A DNA stretch of 64,000 nucleotides from Fulvia fulva. Lineage: Eukaryota; Ascomycota; Dothideomycetes; Mycosphaerellales; Mycosphaerellaceae. The DNA is taken from NCBI RefSeq assembly GCF_020509005.1, contig NC_063022.1, positions 2,542,001 through 2,606,000 of the forward strand. Direction: 5' to 3'. Below are positions 21,631-32,232 of this stretch, in pieces. Each line of letters opens with the position of its first letter. Position 1 is the stretch's first letter. The position numbers were made by a program, and so were the translations under genes. Below the pieces are notes generated by a model that did not search any database, was not told the DNA's origin, and saw only the letters and a program-made list of their open reading frames with translations.

Positions 21631-22879
21631 GGTGAGGAAGTAGGCTGTTATTTCAAGAGTAATGCGGCAGATGCACGATCTTCCGCCTAACCTTGAACTG
21701 AGAATAGCCCCACACGCGCGAACCTTGTTTCGGTGCACCCGAGCTGCCGGATGGCGCTAGGCTGAGTTGAGACGCTTAAAGGTGAAGCTCGAGTCGCATC
21801 GCAACAGCTGCTCTTCTTCTTTCACGGGCATCTCATATATGATCGCATGCGCTGTGTCTTGTTCATGATCACATATACTTTTAGAGAGCACCATAACCTG
21901 ATGCTACACACCCTTGTTGATAGCATTGTGGCTGCCGGGATTCGATCTCTATCGGAAGCCAAGCGATCTACACCCCTGGCCGAAGAACAAGTGAACGATG
22001 AATGGACGCCCATGCCGCAACAGGGCGAGTCGCGAGATGCAGCACATGCTGCGGTTGATCGTAGCAGGTGATGATAACACGCTTCATCGGTGACAGGAGA
22101 TTCTGCGGTGCTGTTATAGCAGTGTGAAGTGGCCGCATGATGCATCTCCGGGAGTGGCCTTCGGCTCTCAGGCCGGCCGGCTAGGTTGGCTTTACATGCG
22201 CGGATTGATCTGACACTTTTCGCTGCGGAAAGTCCAAGTCCAAGGGCTGCGGGCTGCGGGCTGCGGGCACAGAGCGAGCGACCACGCTTTGCTCGACCAG
22301 CAAGTCTTTGCGGGGCCCTGCTGAGTTTTGGTCATTTCTCGTTGTTCTGCCTGCTGGCTCGTGCCCAGCTGTTTCGCAGTGGTGGGCTTTCCGCGCTGGT
22401 ATTCGCCGTTGCTGGCTGCCCTCCCTACTATTAGCTAGCAGCGCCCACTTTGTGTCTTTTGTTCTTTCATGCTCGTCTTCCTGCCACATAAGACCTGTCG
22501 CTGAGCTGTTGTTCATCAAATACTCCATTTCGCCATCCGAACCCACCACTTTGACACCACTGTCGTGCACATCAGCCTGTACCGCAGCATCAGCACCGTC
22601 AGACTGCACATGCCGATACTGTGTCGCCTGCATATCACGAAAAACTATTGTCGCTGTCGCCGCGTTCATACTGCGACGTTGCGAGCCTGGCAAGCCGCTC
22701 CCTGATTGGCCCGACTTATGGATGCTCCTTCCTGACCACTTCAACACCGCAACGTCGACTACCTGGCCGCCTGTCGTCGAACACTCCTTATCGCAACCGC
22801 CATACCGTTGCGACTTGTCTTGAATTGTACAATATCACTGTCTTGGCGCGTATGAGCACACCTCACTGCCATCACCAGC
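21631..22879. other. 1.25 kb divergent intergenic region between RBA50 and HPC2
   Basis: Upstream region of two divergently transcribed genes. It contains a GGGCTGC heptamer array (22244-22267). Open frames on both strands around 22.2-22.8 kb look compositionally random; a long HPC2 leader is likely. Confidence 0.5.
22244..22267 (+). repeat. GGGCTGC heptamer tandem array
   Basis: Three perfect head-to-tail copies of GGGCTGC plus a GGG start of a fourth, in the presumed HPC2 upstream region. Likely a short minisatellite. Confidence 0.7.
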
Positions 22880-24889
22880 ATGCCGCCGCCAATGGACCAC
22901 GACCGCGCTAGCGAAAGCTCGAGCATCTCCAGCGCGCCATCATCCCCCGCAAACCCTTCAATCGATGAAATCGCTGTCGCCCAACGCTATCCCCAATCGG
23001 GTAATCTCGCTTCTGGTGGAGGTGTAGTTCGTTCGACTTCGGCTTCTTCCGCACAGCCTTCTGCTGCACAGACTGCCAGTGGCTCAACAGATGCACCGGC
23101 CAAGGTACGGAAGCAGAGAAAGCCTCGAGAACCAAAAGCACCCGGCGATGAGAAGCCAAAGGAGAAGAAGCCCCGCAAGCCGCGAGAGCCCAAGGTCAAG
23201 AAGGAGGGCGAGGCCGCTCCCGCTCCACGAAAGAGGCAGAAGACTGAAGACAAGTCGACTCCCGTTCTTGCTGATGCGTCCGCCCGGCCACGCCAGTCGA
23301 CCCTCACCGAGATGGTGAATCAGTTTCAAGCACCTGCACAGCCAGCAAGCGCGACTGCACCTCAACCGCCATCGCAATTACGACACACAATACCAGCACA
23401 ACCGCGACCACAACATCCACCAACCTCGGACATTGGCATGATACGGAGCGGTGTGCCACCACACACGCAAATGCATACTTCAAATCCACCAACACCGCGT
23501 CCATACTCGAGCGGCCAGAATTACGACCCCATCAGAGGTGCTATTGACTCAGCTCCACCACGGACATCTGCAGTGACAAACGGCATTCACTCGGCACAGC
23601 ATTCGCCACACATCAATCGAGCATCCGCATCGCCATCGATCATCAGCCTTATTGACCCACCACCAGCCACAAACACTTCCGTACCTTCAATGGCATACTC
23701 TCCGCAAACAACCCTGCAACAACCTTATCAACCACAACCACCGCCGTTCGTCAACCATCAACAACACTCGCCAACACCGCCACGAGCAGCGCCTAGTGCA
23801 CTGCCGCACGCAGCTGTGCAATCTAGTCCAGCGCCAAAGTCGATACCAACAATGGACGGAGCAATGGATATAGATGGACCGTCTTGTGCGCCGATGAAAC
23901 CACCGGAGGTCAAGGTGCAATCCAAGTCATCCTCTTCGGCGCCCACACCTAAGCCAACACAGGCCAAAGTACATTCCTCACCAAAAGCAGCTGGAAGTGG
24001 ACTGCTATCAAGCAGTGACCTGTTTGGAGGACCCTCATCCGGCCAAGACCTCGAGCGCAAGGGGATTGACATTGAGATTCGCATTACGCTGGATCCTACT
24101 GGTGGCAACACTGTCAACATGGCTCAAGAGATTGCTAAGAAGTATGGTCGTGATGCAATCAACCCTCGCGCAGCAGCACATCGACGACAGCTCCTGGAAG
24201 TTGCCGCAGCCGCCAACAAGATTGAGGGTGGGTCTGCTGACGACATGTCTGTGGATCTCATGTCTGAAGCAGACGGAGACAGTAACGTAGAGATGGGAGG
24301 TATGGAAGACGACGGCCTCGAGGGACAGACCACGGCCGAAGGCAAGCCCCGCAAGCGTAGGAAGAAGGTGGAGGAGTACGACAAGGAAGACGACTTCATC
24401 GATGACACAGAACTTGCTTGGCAGGAGCAGGCGGCGGTCGCTAAAGACGGCTTCTTCGTCTACTCTGGACCTCTCGTCCCAGAAGGACAAAACGCACAAG
24501 TCGAGTCTTCGACATCGACCCGTGGCTCCAGAGGTGGTCGAGGACGTGGCAGAGGTCGCGCTGCTGTCACAGCGGGCACTACTCACGCGTCCCTCGGCGC
24601 CGAGAAGAAGGACCCGAATGCGCCCACTACTCGAGGTCGTGGTCGGGGCCGCGGTACTGGAGCGCCCAGAAAGCCACGCATTACTAAGGCTGATCGGGAG
24701 AGGATGGAGGCTGAGAAGATGGACCGTGAGAGGATGGGAAGTGGTGCTCCACCGAGTCTTGCCCCGAGTAACAGCAACCCGAGCATGACGACGACCACAA
24801 CTACACATCAGCCTCCACCTCCTCCGCCGCCACAGCAGACACTGTACAGCAACGCTCCAGATTCTGCGCAGCAGGGTGTGAGGGTCTAG
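22880..24889 (+). CDS. HPC2: HIR complex subunit Hpc2 / ubinuclein-like
   Basis: Hpc2 belongs to the HIR complex, which deposits H3-H4 outside S phase and represses histone genes. The frame gives 669 residues from the ATG at 22880. The first third is basic (KPREPKAPGDEKPKEKKPRK), the middle is Pro/Gln/Ser-rich and disordered, and the Hpc2-related domain lies near residues 490-530 (VEEYDKEDDFIDDTELAWQ, then KDGFFVYSGPL), the Asp-rich motif that binds H3-H4. RG-rich runs (RGGRGRGRGR) follow. The frame ends at TAG 24887. A GTGAGG...CCACAG pair (24878-24925, 48 nt, phase 0) could instead remove that stop and add the repeat-coding stretch that follows; see the next entry. Confidence 0.88.
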   Translation: MPPPMDHDRASESSSISSAPSSPANPSIDEIAVAQRYPQSGNLASGGGVVRSTSASSAQPSAAQTASGSTDAPAKVRKQRKPREPKAPGDEKPKEKKPRKPREPKVKKEGEAAPAPRKRQKTEDKSTPVLADASARPRQSTLTEMVNQFQAPAQPASATAPQPPSQLRHTIPAQPRPQHPPTSDIGMIRSGVPPHTQMHTSNPPTPRPYSSGQNYDPIRGAIDSAPPRTSAVTNGIHSAQHSPHINRASASPSIISLIDPPPATNTSVPSMAYSPQTTLQQPYQPQPPPFVNHQQHSPTPPRAAPSALPHAAVQSSPAPKSIPTMDGAMDIDGPSCAPMKPPEVKVQSKSSSSAPTPKPTQAKVHSSPKAAGSGLLSSSDLFGGPSSGQDLERKGIDIEIRITLDPTGGNTVNMAQEIAKKYGRDAINPRAAAHRRQLLEVAAAANKIEGGSADDMSVDLMSEADGDSNVEMGGMEDDGLEGQTTAEGKPRKRRKKVEEYDKEDDFIDDTELAWQEQAAVAKDGFFVYSGPLVPEGQNAQVESSTSTRGSRGGRGRGRGRAAVTAGTTHASLGAEKKDPNAPTTRGRGRGRGTGAPRKPRITKADRERMEAEKMDRERMGSGAPPSLAPSNSNPSMTTTTTTHQPPPPPPPQQTLYSNAPDSAQQGVRV

Positions 24890-24925
24890 ACTTCTCCTGG
24901 CACCGATGCTACAGATCCTCCACAG

Positions 24926-25360
24926 GCACAGAGTTCCTCAAGTCCAGCGCCTTCTGACGCATCTGATCACCTCTGGAAGGATTGTCCGTACCCGTATCCT
25001 CGACGTACCGATTGGAGCTCGTCAGATCTGTGCTCTACTCTATGGAAGTATGCAGAACTGGCTACCCAAAAGGCACAGACTCCAAGTCCGGCGCCTTCTG
25101 ACGCATCAGATTTACTCTGGACAGACTACCCATACCCGTATCCCCGACCTAATGCATGGAGCTCGTCAAATTTGTGCTCTACTCTACGGAGGCATGCAGA
25201 ATTCGCTTCTCACGATGATTGTACCGATACCAGAGGTTCCCAAATGTCACAGACTCTGAGTGAAGCGTCTGCTGGCGCATCTCAATTGCTATGGACAGAT
25301 TACCCGTACCCGTATCCTCTAACCACTGGATGGAGCTTATCAGATTTGCGCTCCGCCTGA
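24926..25360 (+). repeat. Three imperfect tandem repeats coding a PYPYP module, in phase with HPC2
   Basis: Units begin at 24926 (147 nt), 25073 (174 nt) and 25247 (decayed, running past a TGA at 25358). In the HPC2 frame each reads as a Ser/Ala-Pro lead, then xLLWTDYPYPYPRx, then a WSSSDLCSTL-like tail. Unit lengths stay multiples of three and many changes are synonymous, which suggests past selection as protein. If intron 24878-24925 is spliced, these 144 codons extend Hpc2 to about 810 residues. Otherwise they are untranslated relics. I do not recognise the module. Confidence 0.6.
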
Positions 25361-25588
25361 CAGAACTCGGACGCGCCGGTCGCTCCCACACCTTCGCAGA
25401 AAGCACTCCACGACAATGGCCTAGACTCGATGTCGCAGGATGTCGTAAGTGATCAGCATCCGCTTGGAGTCACTGAGGATACCGGCGAATTGAGACGGAT
25501 CGAAAGTCTCGATCCTCATCTGGCGCCTCGACCAGTACGGGACATGGTGGAATGGGCGAGATGGCTTTTCATGGGAAGGCGGGCCTGA
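25361..25588 (+). pseudogene. In-frame coding-like tail beyond the third repeat
   Basis: Directly after the TGA at 25358 the same frame stays open for 75 codons to TGA 25586. It ends with VRDMVEWARWLFMGRR, an amphipathic, basic stretch that looks protein-like. This may be the former C-terminus of the HPC2 extension, cut off by the TGA, which lies at a point where copy 3 has an indel relative to copy 2. Readthrough or another splice is possible. Confidence 0.4.
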
Positions 25589-25930
25589 GGTTGATAATGG
25601 CGTCTTTCTGCTTTGATATAGAGAAGGCGGTCTCCTTTTTCTCGCATTGTACTTTTACTGCTCACGATGCCTTCAGATGGATGGCTCGGCGACTGTTTTC
25701 CCAGAGCAAGGGAGGGTTTCAGCCTGGCGTTGGATGGACTGGATGGCTTTGCTTAGAGATATGTGTGCAGAATCGCACACGATTGCTTCACCAATAATGA
25801 ATGAGAACCATGTCAGATCAGGTCTTCGAGTCCATCCGTTTCTTTCAAGTTGTTGACTTTGTGCTAGCTTTGGTATGTGCTATGCCTTCTTGCTATGTAT
25901 ACATGGTCCCGCACTCTTCCTCGCAGATCA
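25589..25930. other. Intergenic region between HPC2 and MRP4 3' ends
   Basis: Converging 3' ends. No supported gene. Confidence 0.5.
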
Positions 25931-27738
25931 TCACCTACCCTTCCCTTCATCCTTCCCGCTCTCCTCCTTCTCCTCGCTCTCCGTCTCCACCTCAGCGGGA
26001 CTCGCCTGCTCAGTCTCACCACTCTTCTCCGCGGGCGTGTCCTTCAAATACTCCGTCCCCTGCCCAACATCCGCTATCTCAACCTCAGGATTCCCCTCTG
26101 GCGCAGGCGGCGCGACATCTTCACCAAGCTCTTCCGCTACATCCTCGACTTGGCCGATCGGAGACGTCTCACCGGAAGTAGCACCTGTCTGATCAGGCCA
26201 CGTCTCGGTCGTGGAATTAGGCACAGCAGGATTCGCGGCGTCGTCGGCTGGAGAGTCTGTGAGTTGGTCTGCTCCGCCGAACTGGGCGAGGTCTTCTGCG
26301 AGGTCTTCGGAGGCGAATTGCTCGTCGGTGAGGGATTGGTCGATTGGGTCCATGTTCTCGGCGACGGAGTAGATGTCGTCTACGTCTTCTTCGAGGAGGG
26401 GTGATGTTTCTTCTGCGGATTCTGCTGGAGCATATGCGGCTGGTTCGGCTGGGGCGCCTTGTTCCCGAATCATTTGCTGCTCGGCTTCTGCTAGGAGTCG
26501 CTGGTCTTCTTCGTGTTGCTTTACGTCAACGCCGGTCAGGTCCTCGAACTCATCTTCTTCTATTGATGCTTGAGATCGTGCTTGAGCATGTGCTGCTCTT
26601 TGGCGCAGGCTGCTTTCTCTGCGCTCTGCCCTGTCACTTGGCCTTTCCGTCCTTGGCACACGAAGGCCATGTGCAGCGTTATATGTGACGAAGCCTCTCT
26701 TTGCAGAATCCTCCCTTTTCACCTGACCCTCTCCTCCAGCTCTGCCTAGAACACCGGCAATGACCTGCACGCATCTCAAGCTGTCGTCGTTGGCAGGGAT
26801 GGGGTACGTCACCCAGGTAGGGTTAGCATCCGTGTCCACGATCCCGATCGTTGGGATGTTGTTCAATCCGCACTCATGCAGCAAGACATAGTTCTCCAGC
26901 GGGTTCAAGCAGACCACCAGATCTGGCTTCACCGCTGCCTTCAAGCCCAATTGATCTTCAAAGCCTTCCACGTCCCGATCAAATTCATCGACGACCTTCT
27001 TCGCGCATGAGCCAAGAATCTGCTGTCCATTGGTGATAGTCCCAGGAATCCACTTGGTGAAAAGATGGCATCCTTTCGACATCTCGGCGGCCTTGACGAC
27101 AGCTCTCGCCTGTCCTGCTCGAGTGCCTACGAACAGCACGAGACCTCCTTTCTCCGTCACCCCAGACATAATCTTGCATGCTCGTCGCAGGTGAGCGGCT
27201 GTCGCATCGAGACTGATGATGTGAATCGGAGACTCGCCATCCTTCTTCCTGCCTCGCACACCGAAGATGTATCGAGCATTGGCTGGGTTCCACAGACTGG
27301 TCGCGTGTCCAATGTGTGCTTGTGAGGCCAACAAAAGTTCCAAGGTGATGTCCTTGGGCGATGGGGGATTTGTGAGGAGTTCATGGGGTTTGTAGTGTGG
27401 CTCGAGGGCAGTTCCTAAATGACCCGTTCGTGCCTTCTGGTGCTGGAAGAAGGCGTAATCCTGTGCGACGGGGTGGTTCGGGTCGTTGAGGGTCACGCTT
27501 CGCACGTTCGGTATCGAGTCGAGTTGCATCTGCGCTGTCGATGGGCCCTGCAAGAATGCTGGCTGCGAGGTCGGCGTGCCATCCGATGTTTCTTCTACGG
27601 AGGCGGAGGCGTATGTTCGTCTCAGCGTGGACCGTTTGGGGAGGGCAATGCGGCCTGCATTGCAATGTCAGTGTTGATCGCATCACACCATCTGTCACTG
27701 CGCATACCATGCCGCAGCCGTAATGCTCGTGTTATCAT
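25931..27738 (-). CDS. MRP4: Mitochondrial small-subunit ribosomal protein uS2m
   Basis: Component of the mitochondrial 37S ribosomal subunit. A 31-nt first exon (27738-27708) encodes the start of a presequence. A 53-nt GTATGC...TGCAG intron and a long second exon (27654-25931) follow, 584 residues in all. The N-terminus is Arg-rich without acids (MITRALRLRHGRIALPKR), as expected for matrix import. The S2 fold is clear: LLLASQAHIGHATSLWNP, IFGVRGRKKDG, LFVGTRAGQARAVVKAAE, WIPGTITNG, PDLVVCLNPLEN and IPTIGIVDTDANP. From about residue 395 on is an acidic, Ala/Glu/Pro-rich extension of nearly 190 residues, absent from bacterial S2. It is divergent from the putative mitochondrial gene at 27912. 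Confidence 0.93.
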
Positions 27739-27911
27739 CGTGTATACATGTGATGAACAACCACTGCCATGTCCGTCTCAACTTCCTCCAGGTCGCATGT
27801 CTCCAGCCTTGGCATTCCCGTGCTCCCCGCCGCGTCGCAACTTGCAAGCTTCCACCAACCACACCCCATCCTTACACCTCACACCACCCAATGCCACGAT
27901 AACAACCATTC
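27739..27911. promoter_or_regulatory. Short bidirectional promoter region
   Basis: Only 173 bp separate the start codons of MRP4 and the divergent putative mitochondrial gene. Both promoters and 5' UTRs must share or overlap this stretch, which suggests coordinated expression. No specific factor site is claimed. Confidence 0.5.
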
Positions 27912-30900
27912 ATGCCATGTCGCGCCCTCAGCATATGCCGACAGGCTCCAGCTCCCTCACAATGCCTCTGGATCACCGATGACGGTCTGGCTGAAGCCTG
28001 GAATCGGTTCGCGCGCGCTTCCAACGCTGCCAGCAGGAGGAGGTGTGAGGGGAGACGATATGGCAGCAACGTTCCTGGGCCGCTGGAGGCGCATAGGAGG
28101 CTTTCAAAGAGGCGTATGGGAGTTGCAGCTGTAGCCGCTGGCGGGCCGTCCATGGGAGCTGATTTTGGAGCACTTTTTGGCATTGGCTCTTGCAAGCCGG
28201 AGCAGAGGATCGATGGCTGGAGATGGGAAGCTCCTCAGCTGGATCGAAGGAAAGCGAAGGAGAACACGACCGATGCTGGCTGGTTTGGACCGGCAAAGAC
28301 GAAACGGCAAGACGCTTGGGACTCGTTCTTGCAGCCGCCGTCGATCGAGGAAGATGCGCAAGGCACGAAAGACATGATCCAAGCCGAGGAAGAAGCTATT
28401 GAGCAAAGTAGTCTGGACGTCCATGCATTACTCAGCGATATATCGCATCTGGATCACATTGACCGGGATCAACTAGTCAACGTCCTGGACTTTCTGCAAT
28501 CTGCGGCAGACGAACCAAAGGCTGGCAATCTGACCTCGTTCTTACAATGGCTCTCGGGACGTGATTTGAGCGACGCAGCCTTCTCAGCTGTTGTCATGCT
28601 CGTTAAAGAGAAAGTCGAACTGGCGACCTGCGTCGACGACTTGGCTGGTGTGCTGGCAGCTTTGTTACAGCATGCCAAGTCTACCTCATTGTGCTCAGAT
28701 ATCGCGGATATCCTGAATGCGATGAGACACGATGAGCTGGGGATAGTCTGCATAAACACGACTCGTGAGCTTTTCAACGCTACGTCCACTATCGCTAAAG
28801 ACACTGCGAGAACGTGGCTTGCGTGCTTGTCGCTTTGCCGGCCGTTGCAGGTAGTGTTAGAGCACTCTAAGTCTCCCACCTGGCAGAGCATCTATGCAGT
28901 TCTTGCCCAGCATATTTCTCAGCCATCGACGTTCACTCGACACTTTCTGACATTGCAACGACTGGATCTGGCTCGAATACTACTGCGTTACTGGGGGCCA
29001 ACACCAAAGACGCAGGACAATGCCAGCATAGCAATGGTTGGCTACGACAAGACATACAACTTTCGGCAACCACCAAGCGACCTTGACATCAATGACGTCC
29101 TCGGTGACTTGGACGCAATGTGCGCGGCTCGCTACACGCGCAAAGAAGAACGACTGCAACCGTCCAGCTCTCTTGTCGATATGCTGGACGTTGCACGCCG
29201 TCATGGCTTGCAGTGGGAGTGGCTGTGCGAAGAGATCTTTCTCATTTTGACGCGTAGTTCCTCGGCCACTAGTGTTCAGAAAGTAAGCTGGGAGCTTCGA
29301 TGCCATCCAGAGCTCGGTCTCACGACTCGTACGGCGCTCTGGCTGATCAGCTACTTCCTCAAACACGATAAGGTCAAATTTGCGCATTCGATTTTCCAAG
29401 GTGTGCCTACCCTGTCGCTGCTTCATGCTCATCAGTTACCGATCAGGCTTGCGCGCGAAGGTACGATCGGTTCACGTGAGATATGGCAGGTACTACAGCG
29501 TCAGCTCAGAGAAGACTTTGTCGACTTCCAGGACAGGGATCCGCAGTCTCCAGAACTGACTCTGGTCCCGGAGCATGTCGACTTGATTCACCTCGTGGCT
29601 CATGAGTTCGCACACTCCCCAGTTCTCGCCCCACGTATCGCCTATCGAAGAGTATGGGAATGCTACATCTTCCTACGCGATCGTCGCGCCCCGATTAATT
29701 CGTTACTTACCCGTGCTCTCGTGCACGCAGCTGTTACACGCCCACTGAAAGCACTGGATAGACCAAGCACTGAGGGTTTTCGCTACATACTCAACCTTGT
29801 AGAGCGCATAGAGGGCTCAGAGACGGCCGAAAAGCTGGACCGTGCTGTGCACCGGTACTGGACCGAGCACGTCAAACCACTCCAGTTTAGAAGGAATGTC
29901 GATCATGCCATGGGCGTGACCCAAGATGCTGCGAAGGAGAGACGTGCTGCATGGCATAACCTCAGAAACTGGGCTAGAGAGCATCGGCCGTGGCTGCGGT
30001 CCACAATGCCCAAACGTCGGACGACTGTGGGACGTTTCAACACTGAGAAGAAGAGAAAGCCGGAGTTGCCTCCAGCACCGGTGGCGATTGAGTCTAGGGC
30101 GGACGGTCCTGCGTTAGAGCGCCGTCCACCTCTCGGCGCTTTACAATATACGGCGACTGGCACCAGCCTTGCTGCGGCATCGACAGTTTACGTGCCATTC
30201 CCCTCCTTCGCTGAGGAACATCTGAAGACGTGTCTGCCGATTCATACCACTGCAACGCCGACAGTGGAAGAGATTGCGGATGTGGAGCCCGAATCGATCT
30301 CTCTTGCGCCTCGTCAGGGTCTAGGCTACGGCTCACCACAGAGTAATTCGTTAGCTGCCAACACTACGACGCAACACGAGCGTGAAGCCAAGAACACTCC
30401 AGCCATTTTAGCGGAGACGAGCATCAATGCAAATTTCGGGTTGGCCCCCGGTCAAGACGCATCCCGCACAAGGTCTACGGTGATACTGCACGCAAGATCC
30501 CAGCAAATTGTGGACGATGACATGCCATCTACTAAAGCGACCGACGATGCAGAGACGGACTGGCTAGACGCTGAGGACGCGAAGCAATTCGGCTGTGGCG
30601 ACACGTCGCCAGTGTCTGAAACGAAGAGTTCCGGTCTCATTCAGAAGCGTCGCATTCATAAGCGTCCGTCCTTTATCCTCAAGAAGCACAATCGTAGCAA
30701 GTCGTTTCCGCGGGACGCAGTACCTACGATGCCAATCCAAAAAGCAGAGCAAACGTACGTTCGGAGAGCACCCGGCTGCGATCGACCTGCAGCACCACTG
30801 GAACCGTCTGTCAACGCACCCGCTGCGGAACCTGCAACACCTCCAGCGTTTCAACTCTTCGGTAAGATCAAGCGCCTAAGCGTCGGAAAGAAGAAGTCAC

Positions 30901-31181
30901 GGCGGCCGGGCTCGGTGCAGACAGATTACGAGTACCTCGAATGGCGACATGGCCAACGTGGGCGGTACTTTTTGTTTATCGAGAGTGGTGGACAATGGAT
31001 GCCTTACGCGCAAGTCTTGAGCCATGTGAAGCAGATGCGACGACAAGCCAAGAAGACGGGAGGAGTGTACAACCAGTGGCAGCTCAAGCTCCTTGAGAAG
31101 TGGGAAGCGGCTCAAGGCGAGATGGCGAAGAAGGAGAGGGGTTTGAATGGAGTGCCGCGGTCAACTTTGTTCCCGAGGTAG
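27912..31181 (+). CDS. Large putative mitochondrial helical-repeat (PPR-like) protein
   Basis: A 1089-residue intronless frame. The first 90 residues are rich in Arg, Ala and Ser with few acids, fitting a mitochondrial presequence. Residues about 170-640 are predicted helical, with recurring paired-helix segments such as LVNVLDFLQSAADE, DDLAGVLAALLQHAK and RRVWECYIFLRDRRAPINS. I take these as degenerate pentatricopeptide-like or related alpha-solenoid repeats. The C-terminal third is disordered and basic, ending in a compact segment (YEYLEWRHGQRGRYFLFIESGGQ) that may be a separate small domain. Divergent pairing with MRP4 supports a role in mitochondrial gene expression. That role is inference; I cannot assign a named orthologue. 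Confidence 0.8.
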   Translation: MPCRALSICRQAPAPSQCLWITDDGLAEAWNRFARASNAASRRRCEGRRYGSNVPGPLEAHRRLSKRRMGVAAVAAGGPSMGADFGALFGIGSCKPEQRIDGWRWEAPQLDRRKAKENTTDAGWFGPAKTKRQDAWDSFLQPPSIEEDAQGTKDMIQAEEEAIEQSSLDVHALLSDISHLDHIDRDQLVNVLDFLQSAADEPKAGNLTSFLQWLSGRDLSDAAFSAVVMLVKEKVELATCVDDLAGVLAALLQHAKSTSLCSDIADILNAMRHDELGIVCINTTRELFNATSTIAKDTARTWLACLSLCRPLQVVLEHSKSPTWQSIYAVLAQHISQPSTFTRHFLTLQRLDLARILLRYWGPTPKTQDNASIAMVGYDKTYNFRQPPSDLDINDVLGDLDAMCAARYTRKEERLQPSSSLVDMLDVARRHGLQWEWLCEEIFLILTRSSSATSVQKVSWELRCHPELGLTTRTALWLISYFLKHDKVKFAHSIFQGVPTLSLLHAHQLPIRLAREGTIGSREIWQVLQRQLREDFVDFQDRDPQSPELTLVPEHVDLIHLVAHEFAHSPVLAPRIAYRRVWECYIFLRDRRAPINSLLTRALVHAAVTRPLKALDRPSTEGFRYILNLVERIEGSETAEKLDRAVHRYWTEHVKPLQFRRNVDHAMGVTQDAAKERRAAWHNLRNWAREHRPWLRSTMPKRRTTVGRFNTEKKRKPELPPAPVAIESRADGPALERRPPLGALQYTATGTSLAAASTVYVPFPSFAEEHLKTCLPIHTTATPTVEEIADVEPESISLAPRQGLGYGSPQSNSLAANTTTQHEREAKNTPAILAETSINANFGLAPGQDASRTRSTVILHARSQQIVDDDMPSTKATDDAETDWLDAEDAKQFGCGDTSPVSETKSSGLIQKRRIHKRPSFILKKHNRSKSFPRDAVPTMPIQKAEQTYVRRAPGCDRPAAPLEPSVNAPAAEPATPPAFQLFGKIKRLSVGKKKSRRPGSVQTDYEYLEWRHGQRGRYFLFIESGGQWMPYAQVLSHVKQMRRQAKKTGGVYNQWQLKLLEKWEAAQGEMAKKERGLNGVPRSTLFPR

Positions 31182-31715
31182 GAGAGCCAGGTGGAGTTTG
31201 TTCTGCGTGTTCGATGTATATATGCGATGATACCCAAGTGTGCAATGAATGGATTATGTGCAGGACATAGCCGTCCAACTTACGGTCATACATTGATGAC
31301 GAGGCACGTTGCTATCACAACATCCATGGCAAAAAGAGAACAACCGTCCTCGAATGAAGAGCAGCCGCTTTTACGACAAACATCCAGTAGCCATGTAGCC
31401 ACTGGAGTCGATGTCGTGTGATAGCGGGTACAGCCTCGCGCTTGCGATCTACAAGTGCTCGAACGAATGAGCCATTCGTGCGAGGGCGGTTGTCGAGGGT
31501 ACGTGATGCTGAAAGCAATATGTCAGCAGACTCGCCTATTAAACCTATTCACGGCGAAACACACAATCATCTAGGAAACGCACACGCGACTGCCGAGAAT
31601 CTGTGTGTTAATCGGACTATGATCTCTGCTGGCTTGAAAGCCTCAGCCAAACCGTGGCTGGTAATGGTCAATGTTTTGCACCGCAACTACACGCTCAAGT
31701 GATTCGCCATCGTCA
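31182..31715. other. Intergenic region left of the LINE insertion
   Basis: Contains the 3' UTR of the upstream gene and, at its right end, former 3' flanking sequence of the Est1-type gene. No gene supported. Confidence 0.45.
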
Positions 31716-31784
31716 TCAACCCAAGTGGGTGAATATAGGCTGGGGAAGACAGGACTGCGTCCAACTTGGGCCTTGGGTTAGATA
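31716..31784 (-). pseudogene. Displaced C-terminal codons of the Est1-type gene
   Basis: Reading minus strand from the 14-bp duplication, the Est1-type frame continues from YLTQG without a shift for 22 codons and ends at TGA 31718-31716. The 69-nt length is a multiple of three and keeps the phase of the interrupted gene 4.7 kb away. This identifies it as the pre-insertion 3' end of that coding sequence. Confidence 0.65.
31771..31784 (+). repeat. Left 14-bp target-site duplication of the LINE
   Basis: CCTTGGGTTAGATA, identical to 36491-36504. On the minus strand it follows the AT-rich 3' tail of the element, as expected for target-primed integration. Confidence 0.9.
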
Positions 31785-32174
31785 AATATATATTGTTCAT
31801 TAAGCTGTTGTGGTGCCTCCTGGCCCATGCAGCTGTTCTACGTACTTCTGTCTTACGAAGGGAAAACCGCTCGCGGTGAAAACCCCTCTCCTCTCCTATG
31901 CTACTGTTGTCCGTTGTTTGCCTTCCCGCTTTCCTTATAGAGGGTGCACTAGTGTCATGGGCCTGCCCTGATGACTACCTTGTCTGCATCCCCTTGGTCT
32001 CCCTCCTCTTCTCCATCCACTCCTCCGTCTCGTTGGCTAGTTTAAAATGGGTGAGGTATCCTTGTCTTAGGACCTAACGTGCTATCCTCTGTACGTCGCT
32101 CTTGTTCGTAACGATTGACTGGTAGTCGCGTCTAGCTGCTCTCGCTCTCCATGTGCTCCGCCCTTCTACTCACT

Positions 32175-32232
32175 GTGGGCACCGTACGACCATGTGTTCC
32201 GGGTTCTGCGACGGGTAGCCACACTCGCACCC
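32175..32232 (-). pseudogene. LINE C-terminal zinc-knuckle remnant
   Basis: Minus strand reads LGCECGYPSQNPEHMVVRCP, a C-x-C-x(9)-H-x(4)-C pattern seen at the C-terminus of fungal LINE ORF2 proteins. It closes the polyprotein shortly before the 3' untranslated part. Confidence 0.7.

Noticed and set aside
22181..22823. Open frames on both strands upstream of HPC2
   Set aside because: They overlap, are compositionally random and carry no motif. The region is more likely leader and promoter.
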